Source of the DNA: an uncultured Opitutaceae bacterium
GTDB taxonomy: Bacteria > Verrucomicrobiota > Verrucomicrobiia > Opitutales > Opitutaceae
DNA length: 64,000 nt
Assembly: GCA_903891325.1 (NCBI GenBank)
Contig: CAITEC010000048.1
Location: 1 to 64,000, forward strand
Reading direction: 5' to 3'
Shown here: piece by piece, positions 17,506-26,792 of the stretch
Layout: each line of letters starts with the position of its first letter
Numbering within the stretch: the stretch's first letter is position 1
Notes under the pieces: model-generated
What the model was told of the DNA's origin: nothing
Databases searched by the model: none
What the model saw: only the letters and a program-made list of their open reading frames with translations
Program-made: the position numbers and the translations under genes

Positions 17506-18837
17506 TCAGTCCGACGAGTCGTCGACGAGCGCGAACATCAGCTCGGCCGACGAGGCCACCTGGCCGTCGACCGTGCACTGGGCCTCGGCGACCCCGAGCT
17601 TGCCGCCGCGCGACTTCGTCAGCCTTGCGGTGATGATCAGCTGGTCGCCGGGCCGCACCGGCCGGCGGAACTTCACCTTGTCCGCGCTCATGAAGAACGG
17701 GGACTTGGTCCCCTTGCCGACGAGCCGGAAAAAAAGGATCCCCGCGGCCTGCGCCATCGCCTCGAGCTGGAGGACGCCGGGCATCACCGGGTTGCCCGGG
17801 AAGTGGCCGCTGAAGTACGGCTCGTTGATCGTCACGTTCTTCAGCGCGACCAGCCCGTCCGCCCCCTTGAACTCGATCACCCGGTCGATCATGGCGAAGG
17901 GATAGCGGTGCGGCAGCGTGTCTAGGACCTGCCGGATGTCCAGGGAGGTCTCCGTGCCCGGGACGACCGCCGGCTGCACCGGCGCCTTCTTCTTCCCGCT
18001 CTTCTTCTGCTCCTGGAGCTTGTCGAAGAGGGCCTTGGTGAGCTGGGCGTTGATCGCGTGGCCGGGCCGGGTCGCCACGATGTGGGCCTTGAGCGGCATC
18101 CCGAGCAGCACCACGTCCCCGATGATGTCGAGGATCTTGTGCCGCACGAACTCGTCCTTGAAGCGCAGCGGCTCCTTCGAGAGGATCTTGTCGCCCTTGA
18201 TGACCACGGCGCAGTCAAGCGATCCGCCCTGGATCTTGCCGAGCTTCAGCAGTTCCTCGATGTCCTCGTAGATCGTGAAGGTGCGCGCCGCCGCGATCTG
18301 CGACTGGTAGGTCTCCGGGTCGATCGAGAGCGACAGGTGCTGGGTGTGGATCCCGCGGTCGTCGGCCGAGGTGCAGGAGATCTTGAGCGTGTCGTTGGGA
18401 AGGGCGATGATCGAGGAGTTCCCGCGGGTGACCGAGACCGGCGCGTCCAATTCGAAGTATTCCCGCTCCTTGTCCTGCTCCACCGGCCCGGCCTCGAGGA
18501 TCATGTTCACGTAGGGCCGGGCGGAGCCGTCGACGATCGGCGGCTCGGAAGCGTTCATCTCGATGATGACATTGTCGATACCGCACCCGCTCAGGGCGCT
18601 GAGCACGTGCTCGACGGTTTGAATCTTGGCGTGTCCGACCTGGATCGTCGTCGCCCTCACCAGGTCGGTGACCTGGTCGACCCGCGGCTTGAGCTCGGGC
18701 TGGCCGTGGAGGTCCGTGCGCTTGAACACGATGCCGTGCCCGGCGGGCGCGGGCTTCATCACCAGGGTGACGACCTCCCCGGAGTGAAGCGCGTTGCCCT
18801 TGATCTGGACTTCCCGGCCGAGAGTGCGCTGCTTCAT
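17506..18837 (-). CDS. lpxC/fabZ: LpxC-FabZ bifunctional UDP-acyl-GlcNAc deacetylase / hydroxyacyl-ACP dehydratase
   Basis: A 443-residue fusion. Residues 1-~285 are LpxC, the Zn deacetylase committing UDP-GlcNAc to lipid A: T-V-E-H77-V-L-S (Zn His), E-P-P-I-V-D-G-S, and V-R-H-K-x-L-D (Zn His/Asp). A short Lys-rich linker (~285-300) joins it to FabZ (~305-443). FabZ has L-P-H-R-Y-P-F, the catalytic His in [13 protein letters not shown] and Glu in Q-L-E-A-M-A-Q, and supplies unsaturated acyl chains. This fusion is known from Bacteroidetes and PVC bacteria and supports a Gram-negative host. It lies 18 bases after efp on the same strand. Confidence 0.95.
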   Translation of the reverse strand: MKQRTLGREVQIKGNALHSGEVVTLVMKPAPAGHGIVFKRTDLHGQPELKPRVDQVTDLVRATTIQVGHAKIQTVEHVLSALSGCGIDNVIIEMNASEPPIVDGSARPYVNMILEAGPVEQDKEREYFELDAPVSVTRGNSSIIALPNDTLKISCTSADDRGIHTQHLSLSIDPETYQSQIAAARTFTIYEDIEELLKLGKIQGGSLDCAVVIKGDKILSKEPLRFKDEFVRHKILDIIGDVVLLGMPLKAHIVATRPGHAINAQLTKALFDKLQEQKKSGKKKAPVQPAVVPGTETSLDIRQVLDTLPHRYPFAMIDRVIEFKGADGLVALKNVTINEPYFSGHFPGNPVMPGVLQLEAMAQAAGILFFRLVGKGTKSPFFMSADKVKFRRPVRPGDQLIITARLTKSRGGKLGVAEAQCTVDGQVASSAELMFALVDDSSD

Positions 18838-18855
18838 GGGTTCTCCGGCCGGCCC

Positions 18856-19413
18856 TCAGGCCCTGCCGAGATAGGCGCCGTCGGCCGTGCTGACGCGGAT
18901 CAGCTCGCCTTCCTTGACGAAGAGCGGCACCTGGATCGTGAGGCCGGTCTCAAGCTTCGCCGGCTTCTGGACGTTGCTGGTCGTGTCGCCGCGGATCCCG
19001 TCGGCGGATTCGACCACCTTGAGGGTGACCGCCGAGGGAAGCTCGACGGTGAGGGCCTTCTCGTCGACGAACAGGACGTCGACCTTGCCCCCGGGCGTGA
19101 GGTAATTCTTCACGTCGCCAAGCGTCTCTGCGCTCAGCTCGATCTGGTCAAAGCTCTCCGGGTCGATGAAGGCGAAGCTGTCCCGGTCGCTGTAGCTGTA
19201 CTCGAGTGTGCGCCGGTCGGTTGCCAGCACCTCGATCGAGTCGGTCGAGCCGAAGCGCTGGTCGAGCGACTTTCCGTAGCGCAAATTGCGCATCTTCACC
19301 TGCACGAAGGCCCGAAGGTTGCCCGGCGTGCGGTGCTGGGTTTCCATCACCAGATGGGGTTCCCCGTTGTACTTGATCACCTGTCCCTTGCGAATGTCGT
19401 TAGCGGCTACCAT
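18856..19413 (-). CDS. efp: elongation factor P
   Basis: 185 residues with the full three-domain EF-P layout: N-terminal KOW-like domain (1-65) and two OB domains. The C-terminus is G-A-Y-L-G-R-A. It relieves ribosome stalling at polyproline, which suits the many Pro-rich proteins nearby (NuoI tail, di-haem protein). The loop that enters the peptidyl-transferase centre reads T-P-G-N32-L-R. Asn is found where E. coli has the beta-lysylated Lys34 and other bacteria have rhamnosylated Arg or 5-aminopentanolated Lys. No epmA, epmB or earP gene is in the window. It sits between the thymidine-phosphorylase-like gene and lpxC-fabZ. Confidence 0.95.
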   Translation of the reverse strand: MVAANDIRKGQVIKYNGEPHLVMETQHRTPGNLRAFVQVKMRNLRYGKSLDQRFGSTDSIEVLATDRRTLEYSYSDRDSFAFIDPESFDQIELSAETLGDVKNYLTPGGKVDVLFVDEKALTVELPSAVTLKVVESADGIRGDTTSNVQKPAKLETGLTIQVPLFVKEGELIRVSTADGAYLGRA

Positions 19414-19451
19414 GACGTTGGAATAATGGAGGGTTAAAAATTGATGCCCGA

Positions 19452-20798
19452 TCAGGCCACGCGCTCGACGATCAGCGGCGGCGGCGTCGGGCGCTTGGGC
19501 GCGAGACGGTAGGCGTTCTTGAAGTACTCGAGGGCCTGCTCGAGCTTGGACTCGTCGTTGTAGTGGATCATCATCAGCGGTTCGCCCTGCTTCACCTGCG
19601 TCCCAACCTTCCTGACCTCGGAAACCCCGACGGAATAGTCGATCTTGTCGTGCGGGTTCTCACGACCCGCCCCAAGGAGATGGACGCCCCGGGCGATCAT
19701 CGCCGCATTGATCGTGTGCACGTACCCGCGCTTCGGGGCGGGAAGCTTTCGGATATGCTTTGCCTGCTGAAACTTCTCGGGATGGTCGATATAGGAGGTG
19801 TCGCCGCCCTGGGCCTTGACCAGCTCCTTGAACTTCGCCAGCGCCGAGCCGTCGCTCAGGTGGCGCTGCACGGTCTGCTTGGCCGAGAGGGTCGAGCCGG
19901 CGACGCCGGCCAGCCGCACGATTTCCATGCCCAGCTTGAGGACGAGCTCCTTCATGTCCTCGGGACCCTCCCCCTTCAGGAGCTGGATCGCCTCCCTGAC
20001 CTCAAGGGCGGTGCCCACCGTGTCTCCAAGCGGCTGGTTCATGTCCGTGACCAGGGCCACGCAGCGGCGCTTCATGGAGCGCCCGACCCGCGTCATTGAG
20101 CGCGCGAGCTGCTTGGCCTGTTCCAAGTCCTTGATGAACGAGCCATTCCCCCACTTGACGTCGATGACGAGTCCCTCGGCGCCGGCGGCCAGTTTGCGGG
20201 AAAGGACGCTGCCGGTGATCAGGGGCAGGCTCGGGATCGTGCCCGTTTCCTTCCTCAACTCATAAATCTTTGCGTCCGCCGGGGCGAGATCCGGGTTCTG
20301 GGCGACGATGGCCCCGCCGATCCGGCTGAGCTGGGAGGCAAACTGCTCATTTGTCTGGTGACTCTTGAAACCCGGGATCGCGGCGAGCTTTTCCAGCGTG
20401 TTGATGACGTAGTCGTGCTCGACGCCGCACATCATGGGAACGACCACCCCGGACGCCATGGCGAAGGGGACGAGAACAAGCGCCGTTTTGTCACCAACGC
20501 CACCGGTCGAGTACTTGTCAATCTTCGGCTTGGCAATGTGGGAGAGGTCGATCACCTCGCCGGAGAGCATCATTTCCTCCGTCAGGTCGGCGGTTTCCTG
20601 GGCCGACATGCCCGAGAAGTAGATGGCCATCGCGAGCGCTGCCAGTTGATGCTGAGGCATTTCCCCATCCAGGGTGCTGTCGATGATGAAGCGAATCTCC
20701 TCCTGGCTGAACTCCCCTCCATCCCGCTTCTTCTCAATTAGGAAATTGAATGTGGGCTTTATGAACCGGCGGGCGGGGATATTGCGTTTGCTTGTCAT
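19452..20798 (-). CDS. thymidine/pyrimidine-nucleoside phosphorylase-like protein with altered active site
   Basis: 448 residues from ATG 20798; a longer in-frame start exists but adds non-homologous sequence. The fold is clear along the full length: K-R-D-G-G-E-F helix, K95-x-S97-T-G-G-V-G-D phosphate loop, L-A-P-A-D, R182, S197, L-T-D-M-N-Q-P-L-G, and the C-terminal I-D-Y-S-V-G. Several E. coli DeoA active-site positions differ: H85 is Y96, S95 is A106, the G-H-T-G-G loop before T123 reads D-Y-V-I-N (129-133), and K190 is R201. It may use a different nucleoside or have lost phosphorolysis. efp follows after 38 bases; argS is divergent. Confidence 0.85.
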   Translation of the reverse strand: MTSKRNIPARRFIKPTFNFLIEKKRDGGEFSQEEIRFIIDSTLDGEMPQHQLAALAMAIYFSGMSAQETADLTEEMMLSGEVIDLSHIAKPKIDKYSTGGVGDKTALVLVPFAMASGVVVPMMCGVEHDYVINTLEKLAAIPGFKSHQTNEQFASQLSRIGGAIVAQNPDLAPADAKIYELRKETGTIPSLPLITGSVLSRKLAAGAEGLVIDVKWGNGSFIKDLEQAKQLARSMTRVGRSMKRRCVALVTDMNQPLGDTVGTALEVREAIQLLKGEGPEDMKELVLKLGMEIVRLAGVAGSTLSAKQTVQRHLSDGSALAKFKELVKAQGGDTSYIDHPEKFQQAKHIRKLPAPKRGYVHTINAAMIARGVHLLGAGRENPHDKIDYSVGVSEVRKVGTQVKQGEPLMMIHYNDESKLEQALEYFKNAYRLAPKRPTPPPLIVERVA

Positions 20799-20902
20799 GA
20801 GTGTGTAAATTGGGTGGACGAGGGGCCATCCGTTCCGGAAAAGTTTACGATCAGACTCGCATTTCGCCCGATTGTCGAGCCAAAACCCTGGCAGCAACAA
20901 GC

Positions 20903-22660
20903 ATGTCCGCATCCTTCAATCCAGCCGACGACATCGAGGCGGCGCTCAAGGCCGCCGCCCCCGCGGCGGGCCCCAATCCGTCGGATTTTACCCCCGAGGT
21001 GCGCACAGCCGGACCGGCCCACGGCGATTTCCAGGCCAATGGAGTGCTGGCCTGGGCCCGTCGGGAAAAGCTTCAGCCGCGGGCGCTTGCGGAAAAACTG
21101 GTTGCCGCGCTCCCGCCCCGGATACGCGACGCCTACGAGGTTTCGATCGGCGGGCCCGGATTCATCAATTTCACCGCCCAGCCCCCGGTCCTGCTCGAAT
21201 GGCTGCTCGCATTCCCGTCGCGGGCGGCCCTGGCGACCGGCGCTGCCGGGACGGGGAGGCACGGGACCAGCATTGTCGACTACAGCGCACCGAACACCGC
21301 CAAGCAGATGCACGTCGGTCACCTTCGCTCGGCCGTCATCGGGGAGGCGCTCTGCCGCCTGATGGCCTTCGGGGGCGAGACGGTCATCCGCGACAACCAC
21401 CTTGGCGACTGGGGGACCGGGTTTGGAAAGCTCATCTTCGCGTACAAGCGCTGGGTCGATCCCGTCGCGCTGGCGGCCGGGCCGATCGAGGAGCTGGAGC
21501 GCCTCTACAAGCTTGCAGTGGCGGCCACGCCGGACGGATCGGCTGAGCTCGAGGAGGCGCGGCGCGAACTGGTCAGGCTGCAGGCCGGCGATCCTGAAAA
21601 CGTCGCGCTGTGGCGCAATTTCACGGAAATCAGCCTCAGGGAGTTCGACCGGATCTACGGGAAGCTCGGCATCCGCTTTGACCACACGCTCGGCGAGAGC
21701 TTCTACAACGACAAGGTGGCAGCGGTGTACCGTGCGCTCACGGAGGCGGGGATCGCCGTGGAGAGCGAGGGAGCGCTCGTCGTCTTCCACCCCGAGCACC
21801 CGCGGTTCAAGACCCAGCCCTTCATCATCCGCAAGTCGGACGGGGCCGCCAATTACGCGAGCACCGACCTGGCGACGATCCTGCACCGGGTCGCGCACTT
21901 CCATGCGAACCGGATCTACTACGTCGTGGACAAGCGCCAGGCCGACCATTTTGAGCAGCTCTTCCTCACCGCAAAAAAATGGTTCGCGAAGGCCGGCCTG
22001 CCCCTCCCCGTCCTGGCCCACGTGGACTTCGGCTCCGTGCTCGGCGAGAACGGCAAGCCGCTGAAGACCCGCGAGGGCGAGAACGTCCGCCTGAAGGACC
22101 TCCTGGACGAGGCGACCGAGCGGGCGTACGCGTTGGTGAGCGGCAAGAACCCCGATCTCCCGGAGACGGAGCGACGCGAAATCGCCGCCGTCGTGGGCGT
22201 CGGCTCGGTGCAGTACGCCGACCTGGCGCAGAACCGCTCGAGCGACTACCTGTTTGCCTGGGACAAGATGATCTCGCTCGACGGGAACACGGCGGCCTAC
22301 CTGCTCTACGCCGTCGCAAGGATCCACTCCATATTCCGCAGGAACAACCTCGATCCCTCGGGGCCGGACGCCGGTCCGCAGGCCGGCGCGCCCGAGACGG
22401 CCGGCGAGCTCGCCCTGGCCCGCAAGCTGGTCAAGTTTGGCGACGCGCTTCGCCAGGCAACCGACGCGCTCCGCCCCCACTTCCTCTGCCTGTACCTCTA
22501 TGAGCTCACCGGCGAGTTCAGCGGATTTTACACCGCCGACAAAGTCCTGGTCGACGACCCCGCCGTCCGGGCCCGGCGGCTGCTCCTTTGCGCCCGGACC
22601 CTCCTGGTCCTAGAGACCGGCCTTAACCTGCTCGGGCTCCGCACCTTGACTCGGATGTGA
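20903..22660 (+). CDS. argS: arginyl-tRNA synthetase
   Basis: 585 residues from ATG 20903. Class I synthetase charging tRNA-Arg. The N-terminal Arg-tRNA-binding domain (~1-115) is followed by A-P-N-T-A-K-Q-M-H-V-G-H-L-R-S, the HIGH motif (HVGH) in its ArgRS context. The KMSK region is relaxed, as usual for ArgRS (K-P-L-K-T-R-E-G-E-N-V-R-L-K-D-L-L-D-E-A). The DALR anticodon-binding domain fills the last ~130 residues, ending L-G-L-R-T-L-T-R-M. The length is normal. It is divergent from the phosphorylase-like gene with ~104 bases between the starts, which must contain both promoters. Confidence 0.96.
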   Translation: MSASFNPADDIEAALKAAAPAAGPNPSDFTPEVRTAGPAHGDFQANGVLAWARREKLQPRALAEKLVAALPPRIRDAYEVSIGGPGFINFTAQPPVLLEWLLAFPSRAALATGAAGTGRHGTSIVDYSAPNTAKQMHVGHLRSAVIGEALCRLMAFGGETVIRDNHLGDWGTGFGKLIFAYKRWVDPVALAAGPIEELERLYKLAVAATPDGSAELEEARRELVRLQAGDPENVALWRNFTEISLREFDRIYGKLGIRFDHTLGESFYNDKVAAVYRALTEAGIAVESEGALVVFHPEHPRFKTQPFIIRKSDGAANYASTDLATILHRVAHFHANRIYYVVDKRQADHFEQLFLTAKKWFAKAGLPLPVLAHVDFGSVLGENGKPLKTREGENVRLKDLLDEATERAYALVSGKNPDLPETERREIAAVVGVGSVQYADLAQNRSSDYLFAWDKMISLDGNTAAYLLYAVARIHSIFRRNNLDPSGPDAGPQAGAPETAGELALARKLVKFGDALRQATDALRPHFLCLYLYELTGEFSGFYTADKVLVDDPAVRARRLLLCARTLLVLETGLNLLGLRTLTRM

Positions 22661-22742
22661 CCGGGCGATCAAATCCCCCCCGGGGCGAGGACATCGTTCT
22701 TGCCACCGGCGCCCCGCCCGCTGATGCTCGCCCTTTTTCCCC

Positions 22743-24395
22743 ATGATTTCCTGGATCCAACGCAACTTTCAGCACCACTTCCGCCTGGTTTTCGGCCTGA
22801 TCCTGGCCGTCACCATCGTGTCCTTCGTCGTGTCCTACGGGCCCTCCGCGGGTCTCGGCCGCGGCCAGAAGGTCGTCGTGCGCGACTTCTTCGGGCACAA
22901 GCTTGACGGAGCCTCCCCGGCGGCCGGCGACCTCATGGACGCCCGGCTCAGCATCAACCTGCAGCTCGGCGGCCCCGGCGGCATCACCGCCGACCAGATG
23001 GCGACCTACGCCCTGCAGCGGGTCGCGGCCCTCCACATCGCCGACCAGTTCCAGCTTCCCGGCCCGACGCCCGCCGAGCTCACCGAATTTATCCGCAACC
23101 TGCGGCTCTTCATGGGAACGAGCGGGCAGTTCGACGCCGATCGCTACGCCCAGTTCCGCGCCAGCCTTCGGAACAGCCCCGGGCTCACCGAGGGCGACGT
23201 GCTGCGCATCATCAACGAGGACGCGCGGATCGCGAAGGTCCAGGGCCTGCTGAGCGGTCCGGGCTACGTCCTGCCCGCCGATGTCCGGGAGCAGCTCGAC
23301 CGCTCCGACACGACCTGGAAGGTCGCGACGGCGGTCGTCGACTACGCGAGCTTCAAGCCGCGGATCACCCCCACCGACGACCAGGTCGCGAAATTTTTCA
23401 TGCAGAACTCATTCCGGTACGATGTCCCGCCCACCGTTTCGGCCAGCTACGTCGAGTTTCCGGCGATGGCCTATTATGGCGCGGTCACGGTGACCGACGG
23501 CGAGGTGCGCGCGTATTACGACGCGAACCGGGACCGCTTCCCCGCTTCGGACGCCCCGGCCCGGGACAAGGCCGCGAAGACCGGCTTTGACGCGGTCCGG
23601 CCGCGGGTCGAGGCGTCGCTCAAGCTCGAGCGCGCAAGGAACCTCGCCGTCCAGGCGGCCTCCGACACCGTGTATTCCCTCTACGATGGCAAGGTCGCCG
23701 CCGGGGCCCCGCTCGAGGCGGCCATGGCCGCGCACAAGCTCAGGATCCGGAATCTGGCGCCCTTCTCGCGCGACGCGGGCCCGGCCGAGCTGGGCGGGTC
23801 GCCCGAGGCCGCCGAGGCCGCGTTCAAGCTGGGCGCCGACCGGTATTTCTCCGATGCGGTGCCGACGGCCACCGGTGCGGCGATCCTGTTTTACCGCGAC
23901 TCGCGCCCGGCGCACACGCCGCTCCTGGCCGAGGTTCGCGACAAGGTTGTCGCCGACTACATCGAGAACGAGCGCCGCGAGGAATTCGTCGCGCTGGGCC
24001 GGACGCTCCACGACTCGATCAGCGCCTCCCTCGGCCGGGGCGTGCCCTTTGAAAAGGCTGCGGCCGCCGCAGCCTCCTCCTCCTCCGTCGCGATCGCGGC
24101 GAAGGTCCTTCCCCCCTTCACGCTGGAGACCGCGCCCAAGGACCTGGGTGAGACCGTCGAGGGCGCCCTCTCCCACCTGTCGAAGGGCCAGCTCTCCGAC
24201 ATGGCGATCACGGCCGACAAGGGGTACCTGGTCTACGTCGAGGACCGGAAGCTTCCCGTCCTCGCGGAATCCAGCCCGCGCTTTGCGGAGGTCCGCGGCC
24301 AGCTCGCCTACAATTCGGCCCGCTCCGGGGCCGAGTCCACGCTGGCCCAGATCGTCGACCAGGAACTCAAGCGTTCCGAGCCTGTCCTGAAGTAG
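22743..24395 (+). CDS. PpiD/SurA-like membrane-anchored periplasmic folding protein
   Basis: 550 residues. One membrane helix (~13-33) after a short basic N-terminus is followed by a SurA-type N-terminal helical chaperone domain (~60-200: I-T-A-D-Q-M-A-T-Y-A-L-Q-R, F-D-A-D-R-Y-A-Q-F, V-L-P-A-D-V-R-E-Q-L). The rest is helical, with a weak parvulin-like region. I do not see the conserved parvulin active-site set, so it may be a chaperone without prolyl isomerase activity. It follows argS by 82 bases and precedes the TolC-like gene by 14, suggesting a shared role in outer-membrane protein biogenesis. Confidence 0.75.
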   Translation: MISWIQRNFQHHFRLVFGLILAVTIVSFVVSYGPSAGLGRGQKVVVRDFFGHKLDGASPAAGDLMDARLSINLQLGGPGGITADQMATYALQRVAALHIADQFQLPGPTPAELTEFIRNLRLFMGTSGQFDADRYAQFRASLRNSPGLTEGDVLRIINEDARIAKVQGLLSGPGYVLPADVREQLDRSDTTWKVATAVVDYASFKPRITPTDDQVAKFFMQNSFRYDVPPTVSASYVEFPAMAYYGAVTVTDGEVRAYYDANRDRFPASDAPARDKAAKTGFDAVRPRVEASLKLERARNLAVQAASDTVYSLYDGKVAAGAPLEAAMAAHKLRIRNLAPFSRDAGPAELGGSPEAAEAAFKLGADRYFSDAVPTATGAAILFYRDSRPAHTPLLAEVRDKVVADYIENERREEFVALGRTLHDSISASLGRGVPFEKAAAAAASSSSVAIAAKVLPPFTLETAPKDLGETVEGALSHLSKGQLSDMAITADKGYLVYVEDRKLPVLAESSPRFAEVRGQLAYNSARSGAESTLAQIVDQELKRSEPVLK

Positions 24396-24409
24396 CCGGC
24401 CAATTTCCC

Positions 24410-25903
24410 ATGCTTCGCAGCGTCGTTACCGCGGGTGCGCTCGCGGCGGCACTTTTCGCCGCCGCCCCGTCCCGTGCGGACGATGCCGCCCGCCCCGTCC
24501 CGCCCCCGCTCAGCCTCGAGCAGTGCGTCGCCGAGGCGCTGGCCAAGAATTTCACGGTCCGCATCCAGGCCTACCCGATCGACGCGGCCAAGGCGGGCGT
24601 CGTGATCGCCCAGTCCACCTACGACCCCGTCCTGGGCGTGAGCTGGGAGGGCAACGCCACGAAGAGCCCCGACCTGGCCGCGGTCAGCCCAACCACCACG
24701 GCGTACCCTTATGTGAACTCGCAGACGACCTCCGTCTCGGCGACGCAGAACATCGTCACCGGGGGCCAGCTCAGCGCCGGCTACAGCGTGGTCCGCGGGG
24801 TCACCTTCCCCGTGACAACGGTGTTCAACCCGGCCTACGAGGGAAACATCTCGCTGAACATCTCCCAGCCGCTGCTCCAGGGAGCGGGCACCGACTACGC
24901 CCGGGCGGCGATCCAGATCGCCCGGTACGGCCAGCGGCTCGCGGAGCTGAACTTCAAGAGCGTGGTCCTGACCCTCATCTTCAACGTCGAGGCCTCCTAC
25001 TACAACCTGATCTTCACCCGCCAGCAGCACGAGGTCGCCAAGGACACGCTCGTGCTGGCGCAGCAGCTTCTCGACGAGAACAACATCAAGCGAAAGACCG
25101 GCGTGCTCACCGACCTGGACGTGGTCCAGGCCGAGGCCCAGGTCGCCACCGCCCGCAGCCAGCTGATCGGCTACCGGCAGTCCATGGAGAACGCCGAGGA
25201 CGTCCTCCTCCAGGCGATGGGCGAGCGCGAGTTCCGCGACGGCGTCGGGCCCGTCTCCTTCCCGGCGCTTCCCGACACCGCCGGGGTCTCCTTCTTCGAG
25301 TCCTACAAGCTCGCCCGCGACAACGGCCCGAGCCTGGCGATCGTCCAGGCGACGATTGACGAATACAAGCTGGACGCGCTGAGGGCCCGCCGGAACAACC
25401 TGCCCCAGCTTACCCTCACCGGGGGCGGCGGCTACAACACGCTCAAGGGAACATACGACAACGCCGCGACAAACGCGGTCAACGGCCCGGGTTACAACTG
25501 GCAGGCGGGGCTTGCGCTCACCTTCCCGTGGGGCCAGCGCAGCAACAAGGCCCTCTACCGGCAGGCGCTCGACAACGTCGAGGCCGAGCAGGCGACCCTC
25601 GACCAGACGGACCAGGGCCTCATGGTCCAGGTCCGCGCCGCCGTGCGCGCCGTCGAGGCCAACGTCGAGGCCGTCGCCGCCGCCGGCCAGGCCTCCGTGC
25701 TCAGCCAGAAGCAGTACGAGCTCCAGAAGGCCCGGTTCGACGCCGGGCTCTCGACGAGCTACGACGTGGTGCTGGCGCAGAACCAGCTCGAGAACACCCG
25801 GATCTCCGAGCTGCAGGCCCGGGTGAACCTGCGCTCGTCGATCGCCGACCTGCGCATGCTCGAGGGCAGCTCGCTCGAGGAGTACCGCGTCAACCTGAAA
25901 TGA
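24410..25903 (+). CDS. TolC-family outer-membrane efflux protein
   Basis: 497 residues with a signal peptide (1-24, cut after S-R-A). Two outer-membrane-efflux (OEP) repeats follow, each with a long coiled-coil pair (G-V-L-T-D-L-D-V-V-Q-A-E-A-Q-V-A and G-L-S-T-S-Y-D-V-V-L-A-Q-N-Q-L). The A-R-F-D-A-G and L-x-x-A-R-V-N-L segments are diagnostic. It would form a trimeric channel in the outer membrane for type I secretion or drug efflux. No inner-membrane partner is adjacent. Its 3' end overlaps the convergent miaA by 14 bases. Confidence 0.9.
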   Translation: MLRSVVTAGALAAALFAAAPSRADDAARPVPPPLSLEQCVAEALAKNFTVRIQAYPIDAAKAGVVIAQSTYDPVLGVSWEGNATKSPDLAAVSPTTTAYPYVNSQTTSVSATQNIVTGGQLSAGYSVVRGVTFPVTTVFNPAYEGNISLNISQPLLQGAGTDYARAAIQIARYGQRLAELNFKSVVLTLIFNVEASYYNLIFTRQQHEVAKDTLVLAQQLLDENNIKRKTGVLTDLDVVQAEAQVATARSQLIGYRQSMENAEDVLLQAMGEREFRDGVGPVSFPALPDTAGVSFFESYKLARDNGPSLAIVQATIDEYKLDALRARRNNLPQLTLTGGGGYNTLKGTYDNAATNAVNGPGYNWQAGLALTFPWGQRSNKALYRQALDNVEAEQATLDQTDQGLMVQVRAAVRAVEANVEAVAAAGQASVLSQKQYELQKARFDAGLSTSYDVVLAQNQLENTRISELQARVNLRSSIADLRMLEGSSLEEYRVNLK

Positions 25904-26792
25904 CCTCCTGGGCCGGAAGCTGGGTCCGGAACCAGGTCCGCTGCTTTTTCACCAGGGCGCGCGTGTTCCGTGCGATCTCCGCCGCGAGGTCCGCCGCGGC
26001 CAGCCGGCCCTCGAGCATCGCGATGACCTCGCGGTAGCCGATCGCCCGCGCGGCGCTGGGATTTCCGGCCAGGCCCGCGGCGAGGAGGGCCTTCACCTCC
26101 TCCACCAGTCCCGCACCCAGCATCGCCGCGACCCGCGCCTCGATCCGGCCGTTCAGCTCAGCCGGGTCGCGCTCCAGGCGCATCAGGCGCAGGGTCCATC
26201 CGTCGAAGGGCCCCGGCTGCCGGGCGAAATCATCGGCCAGGTCCCGAAGCGGCCTGCCCGATGCGAGGCAGCGCTCCAGGGCGCGCGCAACCCGGCGCGG
26301 ATTGGCCGTGTCCAACGCTCCCAGCCCCCCCGGATTGCAGGCGCGCAGCTCCTCCAGCAGCGCCGGAAGCCCCCCGGCGGCGAGGCGCCGGGCAACCTCC
26401 TCCCGGAGCGCCGGGGGAACCGCCACCGCGTCTGCGACCGGCCCGAGGAAGGCCTTCAGGTAAAATCCGCTGCCGCCCACGACGATCGCCGGCCGGCCCC
26501 GCGCCACGATCCCGGCGACGGCCTCCCGCGCCAGCGCGATATAGCGGGTGACGTCCATCGGCTCGGTGATGTCCAGGATGTCGACCAGGTGGTGGGGGAC
26601 CCGCGCCCGGTCCGCCGCCGCGGGCTTTGCGGTGCCGATGTCCATCCCGCGGTAGAAGAGCAGCGAGTCGCAGGATACGATCTCGGCGCCCCGCTCCAGC
26701 GCCCAGGAGAGGGCCCAGTCGGACTTTCCCGAGCCGGTGCAGCCGGTGAGGATGTGGAGCAGGCCCCGGCCCTGGGAGGGTTCCGGGCTCAA
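25890..26792 (-). CDS. miaA: tRNA dimethylallyltransferase
   Basis: 300 residues starting at TTG 26792, which overlaps the trpA TGA stop (TTGA). Any longer frame would run through trpA in another phase. It adds dimethylallyl to A37 of tRNAs reading UNN codons. The P-loop is G-C-T-G-S-G-K-S; S-C-D-S-L-L-F-Y-R-G-M-D-I-G-T-A-K-P is the substrate/catalytic Asp motif; P-H-H-L-V-D and V-G-G-S-G-F-Y follow. The C-terminus has A-I-G-Y-R-E-V and N-T-R-A-L-V-K-K-Q-x-T-W-F. Coupling to trpA is by position only; no pathway link is known. Confidence 0.93.
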   Translation of the reverse strand: MSPEPSQGRGLLHILTGCTGSGKSDWALSWALERGAEIVSCDSLLFYRGMDIGTAKPAAADRARVPHHLVDILDITEPMDVTRYIALAREAVAGIVARGRPAIVVGGSGFYLKAFLGPVADAVAVPPALREEVARRLAAGGLPALLEELRACNPGGLGALDTANPRRVARALERCLASGRPLRDLADDFARQPGPFDGWTLRLMRLERDPAELNGRIEARVAAMLGAGLVEEVKALLAAGLAGNPSAARAIGYREVIAMLEGRLAAADLAAEIARNTRALVKKQRTWFRTQLPAQEVISG

